A DNA stretch of 64,000 bases from Brevibacillus centrosporus (GTDB lineage: Bacteria; Bacillota; Bacilli; Brevibacillales; Brevibacillaceae), in the NCBI RefSeq assembly GCF_003710815.1, contig NZ_RHHP01000023.1, forward strand, positions 124,001-188,000, written 5' to 3'. Shown here piece after piece: positions 34,273 through 42,859 of this stretch. The notes beneath the pieces are model-generated. The model saw nothing but the letters and a program-made list of their open reading frames with translations, was not told where the DNA came from and ran no database searches. The translations under genes and the position numbers were made by a program. Numbering within the stretch: the first letter of the stretch is position 1; the number at the start of each line of letters is the position of its first letter.

Positions 34273-35532
34273 TTGCTCGGCATGCAGCATGTGCTGGCCA
34301 TGGACTTGTATATTGCTCCTATTATTATTGCTGGCTTGCTGACCATGGACGCTTCGAGTACATCCTTTTTCATTCAAATGTGTTTTCTGGCAACGGGAAT
34401 TGGAACGTTGATTCAGACTGGATTTGGTCTGCGCTTGCCTGTTGTGCAAGGCCCTTCCTATGTACCGATTGGAGCTTTGGCTGCGATCGGTGGCAAGCTC
34501 GGCTTGAACGCGATGATCGGGAGCTTGATTCCGGGTGCTTTGCTGATGGCGCTGATGGGCTTTCCGCTGAAATGGTTTGCCAAAGCTGTGCGTACACCGC
34601 TCGTTGGAGGAACGGTTATTATCATCGTAGGTATCGCCCTCATGCCGATTGGAATGGGCAATATCTATCACGCACCTGGCGCTATTTGGACCAACGTATT
34701 CATTGCTGCTGTTTCTGCGGGTGTGCTGATGACTTGTATGCTGCTGGGAAAAAGAGCAAAAGTGGCAGGCACCTTTTTCCGCCTCGTGTCTGTCCTGATC
34801 GCGATTGCAGTCGGAACAATCACCGCTGCGTATTTTGGTACGGTAGACTTCAGCCCGGTAAAAGAGGCAAGCTGGCTATCGTTGCCGAGGTTCTTCCCTT
34901 ATGGCGCTCCTGTGTTTGATCTCAGCGCCGTACTGACTATGCTGTTTGTTTACATGATCATCATGATCGAAACGACTGGTACCTGGTTTGTAGTATCTAC
35001 GGTTACAGATAGTGAATTGACGGAAAAACGTTTGAATCGTGCAGCAGTAGGGGAAGGGATTGGCTGCTTTATTGGGGCCTTGTTCGGAGGTACGCCTACG
35101 ACCGGGTATTCATCGAATGCGGGTTTGATCGCGGTAACAGGTGTAGGCAGCCGCATGGCAATCATGGCAGGTGGCATTATTCTGGTGGCGCTCGGCCTGG
35201 TGCCGAAGCTGTCGACGGCGATTACTTGCATTCCTGAGCCGGTTATTAACGGTATCTTCGGTATCGTTTGTGTAGCGATTGTCGCCAACGGGATTAAAGT
35301 GATTCAGCACATTTCGATCGACGACCGCAACATGATGGTCATCGGATTGCCGATCCTCTGCACCATCGCGGTAACCGTGCTGCCGAAAGAGGCGCTGAAC
35401 GGTGTGCCTGATTTCGTGAACTACATTCTTTCCTCCGGGATCACAGTAGGGGCTTTGGCTACTGTAATCCTAAACGTAGTCATTCCCGAGAGCAAAGAGA
35501 AAAAGCAGGCTGTGAAGCAGCAAGTGGCCTAA
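34273..35532 (+). CDS. NCS2-family purine/xanthine-type permease, 5' end apparently truncated
   Basis: 419 residues if translated from TTG 34273. It is a polytopic transporter (about 12-14 hydrophobic segments) of the nucleobase:cation symporter-2 family: 'LGMQHVLAMDLYIAPIIIAG' at the very start, 'VVQGPSYVPIGALAAIGG', and the signature 'ATTTGYSSNAG'-like 'GTPTTGYSSNAGLIAVTGVG'. The substrate is likely a purine base, xanthine or urate. Family members usually have 15-25 residues before the QHVLAM motif. Here the in-frame stop lies only eight codons upstream and there is no ATG, GTG or ribosome site. The gene may be cut or poorly translated. Confidence 0.8.
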   Translation: MLGMQHVLAMDLYIAPIIIAGLLTMDASSTSFFIQMCFLATGIGTLIQTGFGLRLPVVQGPSYVPIGALAAIGGKLGLNAMIGSLIPGALLMALMGFPLKWFAKAVRTPLVGGTVIIIVGIALMPIGMGNIYHAPGAIWTNVFIAAVSAGVLMTCMLLGKRAKVAGTFFRLVSVLIAIAVGTITAAYFGTVDFSPVKEASWLSLPRFFPYGAPVFDLSAVLTMLFVYMIIMIETTGTWFVVSTVTDSELTEKRLNRAAVGEGIGCFIGALFGGTPTTGYSSNAGLIAVTGVGSRMAIMAGGIILVALGLVPKLSTAITCIPEPVINGIFGIVCVAIVANGIKVIQHISIDDRNMMVIGLPILCTIAVTVLPKEALNGVPDFVNYILSSGITVGALATVILNVVIPESKEKKQAVKQQVA

Positions 35533-35540
35533 AGACAACG

Positions 35541-35592
35541 AAAACCCGCTTCAGAGCAGGGGGGCAGTCCCCATGCAACTGAAGCGGGTTTC
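35541..35592. terminator. Bidirectional terminator
   Basis: AAACCCGCTTCAG / CTGAAGCGGGTTT (13 bp) encloses a GGGG/CCCC inner stem, with A and T runs on either side. It separates the permease (+) from the OsmC gene (-). Confidence 0.9.
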
Positions 35593-35595
35593 TTT

Positions 35596-35979
35596 CTAGG
35601 ATACGAGTTCAAACGAATCCGTGATTACGATACTATCCCGAACCGATTGAACCATCGGACAATTTTTATGAGAGGTTTCAATCGCCTTTTTTACTTTTTC
35701 CTCTTGAAGATTTTCTCCGCTGATTATGAAGTGAAGGTGAATTTTTTCAATTCGATTCGCCTTTTCTTCGTTTCGCACGACCTCGGCTGTCACCTTCATG
35801 TCACTGCACGGCATTCTCATTTTATCCAGAACTTTGCGCAGAACGCCGCTGCTGCATACGGCGATAGACGATACCATGAGCTGGTAGGGACGAAAGCCGT
35901 ATTGCTCGTCGCCGGATACATGCAGGTCTCCATAAGACAAATGGCTCACAAATCCATTTTCCTTGGCCTCAAATTGCAT
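35596..35979 (-). CDS. OsmC-family peroxide/redox protein
   Basis: 127 residues from the ATG at 35979 (minus strand) after GAGGAGGG. OsmC/Ohr-fold proteins reduce peroxides with a Cys pair. Here Cys42 ('MVSSIAVCSSGVLRKV') and Cys107 ('HKNCPMVQSV') are in the expected places, with an extra Cys58. The middle ('MKVTAEVVRNEEKANRIEKI') is typical of the OsmC subgroup of unknown substrate. It lies downstream of the RocB-like gene with only a small gap. Confidence 0.9.
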   Translation of the reverse strand: MQFEAKENGFVSHLSYGDLHVSGDEQYGFRPYQLMVSSIAVCSSGVLRKVLDKMRMPCSDMKVTAEVVRNEEKANRIEKIHLHFIISGENLQEEKVKKAIETSHKNCPMVQSVRDSIVITDSFELVS

Positions 35980-36027
35980 AGCGATAGCCCTCCTCGTAGA
36001 CGGTTTTCCCCCATTATACCCCAGTCG

Positions 36028-37644
36028 CTATTTCAACAGAGAGTGAATGCAACGCGGCAGCATGTCGCGAAGTGTATCGAATGCATAATCTACATCCAGA
36101 CGCTCGGTCCACTGATGGGCATCGCGTCCGACCGGGCCGAGGTTCATGACAGGGACATCAAAGGCTTCCAGCGCCTGCAAGGGAATCGAGTAGCCTTGAT
36201 CCCACAGCGGCATGTTTGCGACAAGCGGTTGCATGGAGGCAGCTGGATATTGCAAGCCTGCGTAGCTCAAATCGGAAATACCGCCGAAGTAGTTTTGCTG
36301 AAGCAGTGTGACCTGGTGCTGTTCCGCTGCATAGGCTTCCATTACCGCAGTCGTGCGCTGGATGAGCGGGTGACGACGCGAGCTGACCGCTGGGTAGAAT
36401 GGGGGAGCGAAAAACAAGATGATCATCGGTGACAACTCCTTGCACAAGATCGCCAGCTGATCGACGAGCTCGATGGTCATGTCCCGGTCATCCTTGTCGC
36501 CGCGATTTGCCACAGCCTCCGCTTGAAGCTGGCTCAAGCGCTCTTCCCCATAGGTCTTGACCGCGTAGGCGTGAAGCTCCTCATAGCTCATGACACGAAT
36601 GGAAAGATCCCGCGGGGTAAATGGCGCTGTCTTGGCAAATAGGCTCGCTTGTCGAGCATAGGATTGGCTGATTTGATCCGCTACCTGCCTCGCGGTTTGC
36701 AGCAGAGGCTCTACGATGTCCTCCATCTTTTTCTCCAGCAAAAACAGATTAAACAAAGTGACGGCACGGTGCGGTATTTGCACCGAGTACTCTTTTTTCA
36801 GGTCCTTCTGAATCAGATTGGTAGGGGGAGGAGAGATTTCCCCTTCGACTACCTCGCAAAATGACGTGTTCAGCTCAAGCGCGCAGGTGATCTGGGAAGC
36901 CATGAGGTTCCCGTTGAGACCAGCAAAAGGCTCACCGACGTGCGTTTCTTTCCCGTAGCAAAGAAAGCCGGGGAGTACCTTTCCGATGGAGCCTGTGTAC
37001 AAATACTTGTTGTGATCGCCAGGAAAACGGGTGAACATCGGCTCGGAGTTCAGCACGGTCTTGTAGTTTAGATCAAATTCCTCCGCGAGGGCGAGCAGAG
37101 CTGGAACAGCAGCGCGCATACCGACTGAGTTGACCTCTTCGTCTGGCACTGTCAAAAGCAGGATGTTTCCCTCAAATTCGCCCTCGCATGCCCGCTCGAT
37201 CATCGACATGTGCAGAGCAAGACCGCATTTCATGTCCATTGTTCCGCGACCGAATAGCCAGTTTCCCGAATTCAGATCTTCCTGTACTGCAGCTGGCATA
37301 TCCGTGGCATTCGCATGAAACAGCGGAGTGAGCGCCTTTGGATCAAACGCATGCTTGCGCCATTCCCCGTAATCCTCTACATCGACGACGTCGAAATGGC
37401 TGACGAGTATGACGGTGTCCCGGACGCCTTCCTTTTTGACGAGCGCTGTGACGAAATGACGATCATCTTCCGTCGGGTTGGCACGTACGTGATCGGGATG
37501 GGCTTGAAAATAGGGAAGGCTGCTCAGCTGTTCCACGAGATAACCAGGTACCTGTTTTTCTGCGGGAGAACCGGTGATGCTCGGGATACTGACGAGATTG
37601 CACAATAGATCGACCAACTGTTCCTTCGTTTGCCATTTGCCCAT
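36028..37644 (-). CDS. M20-family peptidase, RocB-like
   Basis: 538 residues from the ATG at 37644 (minus strand) after CGGAGG. The M20 zinc-site motifs are visible: 'VILVSHFDVVDVEDYG', 'GRGTMDMKCGLAL', 'LLLTVPDEEVNSVGMRAA' and a late 'LGPVGRDAHQWTERLD'. Length and sequence resemble RocB, an arginine-utilisation protein whose exact reaction is not settled. It lies 58 bases below the IclR regulator gene, which may control it, in a minus-strand run with an aldolase and OsmC. Confidence 0.88.
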   Translation of the reverse strand: MGKWQTKEQLVDLLCNLVSIPSITGSPAEKQVPGYLVEQLSSLPYFQAHPDHVRANPTEDDRHFVTALVKKEGVRDTVILVSHFDVVDVEDYGEWRKHAFDPKALTPLFHANATDMPAAVQEDLNSGNWLFGRGTMDMKCGLALHMSMIERACEGEFEGNILLLTVPDEEVNSVGMRAAVPALLALAEEFDLNYKTVLNSEPMFTRFPGDHNKYLYTGSIGKVLPGFLCYGKETHVGEPFAGLNGNLMASQITCALELNTSFCEVVEGEISPPPTNLIQKDLKKEYSVQIPHRAVTLFNLFLLEKKMEDIVEPLLQTARQVADQISQSYARQASLFAKTAPFTPRDLSIRVMSYEELHAYAVKTYGEERLSQLQAEAVANRGDKDDRDMTIELVDQLAILCKELSPMIILFFAPPFYPAVSSRRHPLIQRTTAVMEAYAAEQHQVTLLQQNYFGGISDLSYAGLQYPAASMQPLVANMPLWDQGYSIPLQALEAFDVPVMNLGPVGRDAHQWTERLDVDYAFDTLRDMLPRCIHSLLK

Positions 37645-37702
37645 GTGAGATGCCTCCGTTTTCCATTATGTGAAATAAGTTTCCGTATCGTGGATAAAAA
37701 AA

Positions 37703-38443
37703 TTAGGCGAGACCGCCGATTCGATGCTGAATGTCGCTTGCTGCTTGCTTGGCCTTTTCAATCAGAAAAGCTAAGCGGTCCTCGTTGATTCGGTAGCTGG
37801 GTACGCCGATGCTGAGTGCGCCGACGACCTGGTGGTTGTAGCCGATGATCGGTACTGCGATGGAGGCTGTGCCCTCCGTTTTTTCACCGTAGCTGATGGC
37901 ATAGCCATTTTGCTTGATAGCTGGCAGCCGCTTCAGGAGCTCCTGCTGCGCTTCCGGTTCCGTGATGAGCTCTTCTACCATGTCCTTTGCGTCTGCAGGA
38001 TCCATGTTGGCCAGAATGGTTTTGTTGGGCGCACCGATGTGCAGCGGAATTCGCTCTCCCAGGTTGTCAATAATCCGTACACTGGTAGGACTCTCGACCC
38101 GTTCGAGGACGATCGAGCTCGTACCGTGAGGAAAGCTCAAATACACGGTTTCCTGCACTTCAGCAGCCAGCTTCTCCATTACCGAGCGGGCAACTGCACG
38201 TGTATCGATTTTGTCCACAATGCCCAGCCCGATCTCCATCCAGGTGTAGCCGAGCTTGTACTGCTTGGTCTCAGGAATCTGCATGATCAGTCCATGCTGC
38301 ATCATGGTGCTGATCAAACGATGAACGGTGCTGAGAGGGAGAGCAGTCTGGTCCGCTATCTCCGAAATCGACCAATGCGCCTTGCTATCGTCAGAGACCA
38401 GAACCGAAATGATGCTCATCGCTCGGTCAATCGACTGTACCAA
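37703..38443 (-). CDS. IclR-family transcriptional regulator
   Basis: 246 residues from a TTG at 38443 (minus strand) after GAGGGGG. An N-terminal winged helix-turn-helix ('WSISEIADQTALPLSTVHRL') is followed by the IclR effector domain ('ETVYLSFPHGTSSIVLERVE', 'IPLHIGAPNKTILANM', 'YAISYGEKTEGTASIAVPII'). It probably controls the adjacent RocB-like peptidase gene downstream or the aldolase gene upstream. Ligand unknown. Confidence 0.92.
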   Translation of the reverse strand: MVQSIDRAMSIISVLVSDDSKAHWSISEIADQTALPLSTVHRLISTMMQHGLIMQIPETKQYKLGYTWMEIGLGIVDKIDTRAVARSVMEKLAAEVQETVYLSFPHGTSSIVLERVESPTSVRIIDNLGERIPLHIGAPNKTILANMDPADAKDMVEELITEPEAQQELLKRLPAIKQNGYAISYGEKTEGTASIAVPIIGYNHQVVGALSIGVPSYRINEDRLAFLIEKAKQAASDIQHRIGGLA

Positions 38444-38551
38444 CGTATTTCCCCCTCTGATTTAACTCGAAGAATGCTTCGAATGTTTTTCAATCCCTAC
38501 TATTTTCAATCTATCAGAATTTTTTGCGTATATCAACAAAAGTGATGCGAG

Positions 38552-39078
38552 CTATGTGCGCACGGGAACACCAAAAAGCTCGGACAAGTACGGATTGAGG
38601 AAAAGGCCATCGGGATCCATGTGAGTGCGAAGGGCGAGAAAATCTTCGAGGCGGGGGATGGCCTCTATCCTTTGAAAATAGGGCTGATAGGGCATTCCTT
38701 TGTACATATGAACGGCGATGTAGGCACTGTCACGCCCATAAGCAGGGCTGAGCCAGGTATCGTCTTGCTTCACCTGGGTGAGTTCTGTCGTTTCATCCAT
38801 GAATTTGACCTGGGCGGTATCGGAGTAGGGAGACTTCAACGGTACGTTCCGCAGGATCCACCGCGTACAGACCTGTGAGACGATCAAGCGAAAGCAGGCA
38901 GTCGTCCGTTTGGGCGATGGGGGTAAAGGAGTGACCCGAGCCGACCACGCGGATTGCAGTCGCGGACGATGGACACGACATCCTCCAATGAGTCTGGTAC
39001 AGCGACTTGCAGAGGCTGACTCTTGACGTTGCCGGCCCAGTTTGACCAGCGCTTGGTATCGAGCTTTACAGTGTGCAC
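38552..39078 (-). pseudogene. Decayed FAD-linked sugar lactone oxidase
   Basis: A GTG at 39078 behind GGGGGGA starts 'VHTVKLDTKRWSNWAGNVKS' and 'PDSLEDVVSIVRDC', the N-terminus of gulono/arabinono-lactone oxidases. A frameshift follows, then 'RVVGSGHSFTPIAQTDDCLL' (FAD-binding) in a second frame. A large deletion of the middle is next, and a third frame gives the C-terminal ALO domain ('TWLSPAYGRDSAYIAVHMY', 'MDPDGLFLNPYLSELFG'). About 530 bases remain of a gene that needs about 1300. Its start overlaps the end of the aldolase gene by 13 bases, so it was once the second gene of that operon. Confidence 0.88.
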
Positions 39079-40253
39079 AAACCGTCCCCCCTGTACGTAG
39101 TGACTTCTCGAACGATCTTTCCGCCTGACACGCAGTACAGTCGTGAAAAGCGTTCGCATAGCTCTCCTGCCTTTGCGTGGCGAAAGAATACTGGATCCCC
39201 CAGCTGCAAGGTTTCCGTTCCCCGGTAGAGAATCGGAGTCTGGACCTCGCCCGCCCCTTCGTTGGGAAGCAGCTTTACCTTTTGGGGCAGGTAGGGAAGG
39301 GGGAGTCTGTCTTTTCCTGCTGCACCAGAGGCGATGTAGCCACCGCCTGCGCAGGTGTAGATGCTTGCGGCAGGCTGACGAACAATTTCCAAAGCAAACC
39401 CGGCTGCGGGATGAAATCGGAAGTCCTGATAGTAATCAAACAAAGCGGGCGAATAAAAACCGGAGCCGGCAGTCAGTTCGGTGACCGCCTCTTCCTTCCC
39501 AGTCAGGTGCAGGCTTCCGGTGCCGCCTCCATTCACAAAGCGGGGTGATAGCCCCAGCTTTTGAAGCTCGCTTGCCAGCATCGCACGGCGCTCGGCTATT
39601 TCCCGTGCGGAATGCTGCTTCAAGAGGCGGATGACAGTATTTTTGAAAAAGCGGCGAGGATATCGATCACCTACACCTGCAATCTGCGTTTCATAGCCCA
39701 TGATGCCGTCCAGGTACAGATGATCGGAGGCGGCAATGCGGCGTACGACATCTCGGGCAGCCTCGAGGGAACGAATCGGGGAGCGCCAGACGCCAAAGTG
39801 CAGACCAAAAAGATCCGAAGACATGTCCACATCCAGGCAGACAGGCAGACGAACCCCCGTGCGGCGGGCGAGCTGTTCTACATGCTCCACATGCAAGAGA
39901 GAGTCGATCATCAGTGTAATGCTGCGGCCGTTTTTTACCTCGCCCGCAATCGCTTCCAGCCAGCTCTTTTCCCAAATCGGATAGCCCAGCAGCAGTTGGT
40001 CCATGCCGTGGGCGCACAAATGGAGCACTTCCGGTCCCGAGTAGCACATGAGCCCGGTAAAGCACTCGTCCAATTGCAAAAGATGCTGGAGAATGGCGAC
40101 GCTGCGTATCGATTTGCTCGCGATCCGGATCTGCTTTCCGTTGCTCTGAAGTCGCACTTGCTGGGCATTTTCCTCCAGCATATCCAGATCGATGAAGGCA
40201 AAAGGCTTCGGAATTCCGGAAAAAAGAGACTGATAATAGCGATAATCCCGCAT
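39066..40253 (-). CDS. PLP-dependent amino-acid deaminase/aldolase (alanine-racemase fold)
   Basis: 395 residues from the ATG at 40253 (minus strand) after AAGGGTGAGG. The N-terminal barrel resembles fold-III PLP enzymes (alanine racemase, D-threonine aldolase): 'KPFAFIDLDMLEENAQQV' and the PLP lysine Lys47 in 'IRIASKSIRSVAIL'. Later 'VNGGGTGSLHLTGKEEAVTE', 'AGSGFYSPALFDYYQDF' and 'GGGYIASGAAGKDRLPLPYL' match the group annotated amino-acid deaminase/aldolase, often paired with a lactone oxidase. That partner is now a pseudogene here. The substrate is not known. Confidence 0.87.
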   Translation of the reverse strand: MRDYRYYQSLFSGIPKPFAFIDLDMLEENAQQVRLQSNGKQIRIASKSIRSVAILQHLLQLDECFTGLMCYSGPEVLHLCAHGMDQLLLGYPIWEKSWLEAIAGEVKNGRSITLMIDSLLHVEHVEQLARRTGVRLPVCLDVDMSSDLFGLHFGVWRSPIRSLEAARDVVRRIAASDHLYLDGIMGYETQIAGVGDRYPRRFFKNTVIRLLKQHSAREIAERRAMLASELQKLGLSPRFVNGGGTGSLHLTGKEEAVTELTAGSGFYSPALFDYYQDFRFHPAAGFALEIVRQPAASIYTCAGGGYIASGAAGKDRLPLPYLPQKVKLLPNEGAGEVQTPILYRGTETLQLGDPVFFRHAKAGELCERFSRLYCVSGGKIVREVTTYRGDGLCTL

Positions 40254-40548
40254 GTGCTTAGCCTCACCCTTTTTATCAGCTTGTAATGACTATATGAGTG
40301 GTAAATTTCTACCTATTCCTACTTTTTCTGTAGTTTCCTGCCGAACGGTGGAGAATGATTTGCAAGAAAAAACGAACGTTCGGAATTAATGTTCGGATTT
40401 TAGGTCTTTTATCGTGATTTTTTGTGCCTAATGGATGCTAATTTTTTGTAAACACGAATAAATGGGCGTACTCTTATTGACATGATTCACAGTAGCCGTT
40501 ATGATACAAATTGTTGATAGCACATAACTGGTTTTGATGAATCTAACA

Positions 40549-40659
40549 ATTCGTATATCCTCAGAAATATGGTTTGAGGGTTTCTACAGGGAACCGTAAA
40601 TTCCCGGCTACGAATGGGGTTGTTCTTGACATACCCTATTCGTCGGCCGGGAATTTTTT
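40549..40659 (+). ncRNA. Purine (guanine-type) riboswitch with ON-type terminator platform
   Basis: P1 is a perfect 7-bp pairing, ATTCGTA (40549-40555) with TACGAAT (40609-40615). P2 is CCTCA/TGAGG and P3 is GGGAA/TTCCC, joined by the conserved GTTTCTAC. The ligand-pairing position (74) is C, the guanine class. Two core positions differ from the usual: J1/2 reads UAUAUC and J3/1 reads GGCUACG where GACUA(U/C)G is normal. A terminator (left arm about 40600-40615, right arm 40638-40655, then T) uses the 3' strands of P3 and P1. Ligand binding should therefore prevent termination. The rest of the 40254-40548 gap shows nothing I can name. Confidence 0.9.
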
Positions 40660-40684
40660 GCATGCTCACAAGGGGGAAACGAAC

Positions 40685-42118
40685 ATGAAGAAGTATGATG
40701 TGATCGTGGTAGGAGCAGGTCCAGCAGGGATTTTTACCTGTTATGAGATGACTCGCAAATGGCCAAAAGCCAAGGTCTTGCTGATCGACAAAGGGCATGA
40801 CATCTACAGCAGACGCTGCCCCATTTTGGAGGAAAAAATCAAGCTCTGTCCGCCGCCTGCAGGGAAAAAGGATTTTTCCGGATGCTTGCCAGCCTGTTCG
40901 ATTACGAGTGGGTTCGGTGGAGCCGGTGCCTACAGCGATGGGAAATTTAATATTACGACAGAGTTCGGCGGTTGGATGACCGATTACCTGAGTCCTTCCA
41001 CTGTCCTGAACCTGATTCAATACGTAGACTCGATCAACCTGGAGCACGGAGCGACAGAGATGATTACCGATCCGACGACTGAGACGATCAAAAGCATCGA
41101 GCAACGCGGCTATGCAGCGGGATTGAAGCTTTTGCGCGCTCAGGTGCGTCACTTGGGAACCGAGCAAAACCTGCAAATTTTGCAATCGATTTTTGAATTC
41201 CTGAAGGACCGGATCGACATGATGTTTAAGACGGAAGTAGAAGACATTATTACGGTCAAGGTAGAAACGGGGCATCAGGTAAAAGGGGTCGTCCTGAAAA
41301 ACGGGGAGGAGTTCGAAAGCGATTTTGTCGTGATTGGACCTGGACGAGATGGCTCGGCTTGGCTGACGAGCATCCTGAAAAAGCGCCGTTTGAAAATGTA
41401 CAACAATCAGGTGGACGTTGGGGTGCGCGTCGAGACCTCTGACGTCGTGATGCGCGAAATCAACGAGCATTTGTACGAAGGGAAATTTATTTTCAATACG
41501 TCCGTAGGCACACGTGTCCGCACGTTCTGCAGCAATCCATCGGGGCACGTCGTGGTAGAGAACCACAGCGGAGTGATGGCGGCCAATGGACATTCGTACA
41601 AAGACCCGGCTCTCGGCTCGACCAACACCAACTTTGCTCTCTTGGTGTCCCACACCTTTACGGAGCCCTTTGATAAACCAAACGAATACGCTCGGGAAAT
41701 CTGCAAGCGGGCAAATGACCTGTCCAACGGCGGCGTGATCGTCCAAAAGTTTGGCGATATTATGCGCGGTCGCCGCTCGACAGAATCCCGCATTCGCGAA
41801 GGCTTCCTGGAACCGACCCTGAAGGAGGCTGTACCGGGTGACCTCGGGTTGGTGCTCCCGTACAATACGATGAAGAGCTTGGTTGAAATGGTCGAGGCGC
41901 TGGATAAAGTGACTCCGGGGATCGCCTCCGAGCACACCTTGTTCTATGGGGTAGAAGCGAAATTCTACTCGGCTCGTCCAAAGCTTACGGAGGAATTCGA
42001 AACCGAAATTCAAGGCTTGTTCTGCGGCGGGGACGGTGCGGGTATTACACGCGGTCTGGCGCAAGCAGGTGCTGCCGGGGTATGGATGGCGCGCAACATG
42101 ATCAAGCGCATGCAATAG
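40685..42118 (+). CDS. FAD-dependent dehydrogenase (COG2509 type)
   Basis: 477 residues from ATG 40685 after AAGGGGGAAACGAAC; the frame upstream runs through the riboswitch. The N-terminal dinucleotide-binding motif is 'YDVIVVGAGPAGIFTCYEM' (GAGPAG at 10-15). Further conserved parts are 'CSITSGFGGAGAYSDGKFNI', 'DFVVIGPGRDGSAWL' and a C-terminal 'GLFCGGDGAGITRGLAQAGA' that closes the FAD site. Several Cys near residues 45-70 ('RRCPILEEKIKLCPPP', 'FSGCLPACS') recur in this uncharacterised family. Control by a purine riboswitch suggests a role in purine or related redox metabolism. The reaction is unknown. Confidence 0.88.
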   Translation: MKKYDVIVVGAGPAGIFTCYEMTRKWPKAKVLLIDKGHDIYSRRCPILEEKIKLCPPPAGKKDFSGCLPACSITSGFGGAGAYSDGKFNITTEFGGWMTDYLSPSTVLNLIQYVDSINLEHGATEMITDPTTETIKSIEQRGYAAGLKLLRAQVRHLGTEQNLQILQSIFEFLKDRIDMMFKTEVEDIITVKVETGHQVKGVVLKNGEEFESDFVVIGPGRDGSAWLTSILKKRRLKMYNNQVDVGVRVETSDVVMREINEHLYEGKFIFNTSVGTRVRTFCSNPSGHVVVENHSGVMAANGHSYKDPALGSTNTNFALLVSHTFTEPFDKPNEYAREICKRANDLSNGGVIVQKFGDIMRGRRSTESRIREGFLEPTLKEAVPGDLGLVLPYNTMKSLVEMVEALDKVTPGIASEHTLFYGVEAKFYSARPKLTEEFETEIQGLFCGGDGAGITRGLAQAGAAGVWMARNMIKRMQ

Positions 42119-42136
42119 CAATCAGCATTTCAAATG

Positions 42137-42189
42137 AACAAGGCTTCTCCTCCTGCATGTACGTCACTTACGGAAGGGAAGCCTTGTTA
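42137..42189. terminator. Bidirectional terminator
   Basis: AACAAGGCTTC (42137-42147) pairs with GAAGCCTTGTT (42178-42188), 11 bp, between the FAD dehydrogenase (+) and MarR (-) genes. Confidence 0.8.
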
Positions 42190-42191
42190 CT

Positions 42192-42647
42192 TTAAGAGAT
42201 CGCAGAATCCTGTTCCGATTCGGATTCAGCAAGCTGCAGATTGTTGAGATTGTCGTTCATTTTTTGCAGGATGCGGTTAAACGTAGCTAAATCTTCCTCG
42301 GGAATGTCGCGCAGGGCAGCCTTCTCCAACTGAATGGCGGCATCGAGCCACTCGGGGAACTTGGCTTGGGCTTGGGGGGAGAGGGATACGTAACGCTCCC
42401 GTTTGTCTTCCCCTTCTGCACGAATGACCCAGCCCATTTCCTCCAGGCGAGTCAACGTCCTAGTAATCGTTGGGGCTTCTACGTCCAGGTAATTGCTGAT
42501 CTGTACCTGCGTCAACGTACTCCGATAGTGCAGGCACATGAGGATTCCCCACTGGGAGCTGTAGAGCCCCATAGGGGAGAGTACGTTATTGAGTTTTTTG
42601 CTGAAAACTCTGGCAGTTTTGCTGATTTTATGTCCGTAATATTGCAT
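42192..42647 (-). CDS. MarR-family transcriptional regulator
   Basis: 151 residues from the ATG at 42647 (minus strand), placed behind GGAGGAAGG; the frame extends to 42686 without a site. A winged helix with 'TLTQVQISNYLDVEAPTITR', 'TLTRLEEMGWVIRAEGEDKR' and 'ERYVSLSPQAQAKFP' is the MarR pattern. A perfect 16-bp palindrome at 42738-42753 is a likely operator, so it should be autoregulated. No divergent efflux gene is adjacent; its regulon is not evident. Confidence 0.92.
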   Translation of the reverse strand: MQYYGHKISKTARVFSKKLNNVLSPMGLYSSQWGILMCLHYRSTLTQVQISNYLDVEAPTITRTLTRLEEMGWVIRAEGEDKRERYVSLSPQAQAKFPEWLDAAIQLEKAALRDIPEEDLATFNRILQKMNDNLNNLQLAESESEQDSAIS

Positions 42648-42737
42648 GAGTATCCTTCCTCCATAAAAGCGGGTCCGATAATCCATACACTTGCTTAAGT
42701 AAATATGTACATTTTACATAGTAACAGTTCCCATCAT

Positions 42738-42753
42738 ATAAGTAAATACTTAT
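42738..42753. promoter_or_regulatory. Probable MarR operator
   Basis: ATAAGTA-AA-TACTTAT is a perfect palindrome about 90 bases upstream of the MarR start. A related half-site (CTTAAGTAAATA) occurs at about 42694. The remaining 42648-42859 stretch holds no ORF. Confidence 0.5.
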
Positions 42754-42859
42754 TTGTTTATTGAGTAGTAGGATAAGCCTCACTCGTCCACAGTTCTGCC
42801 ATAAAGAAAGCTGACGACTGTTTTCCAGCGCATCAGCTCGCCTTCGTTTCGATTCTTTC

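Noticed and set aside
40499..42121. 540-codon open frame antisense to the FAD dehydrogenase
   Set aside because: It covers the riboswitch and the conserved dehydrogenase in reverse and has no family pattern.
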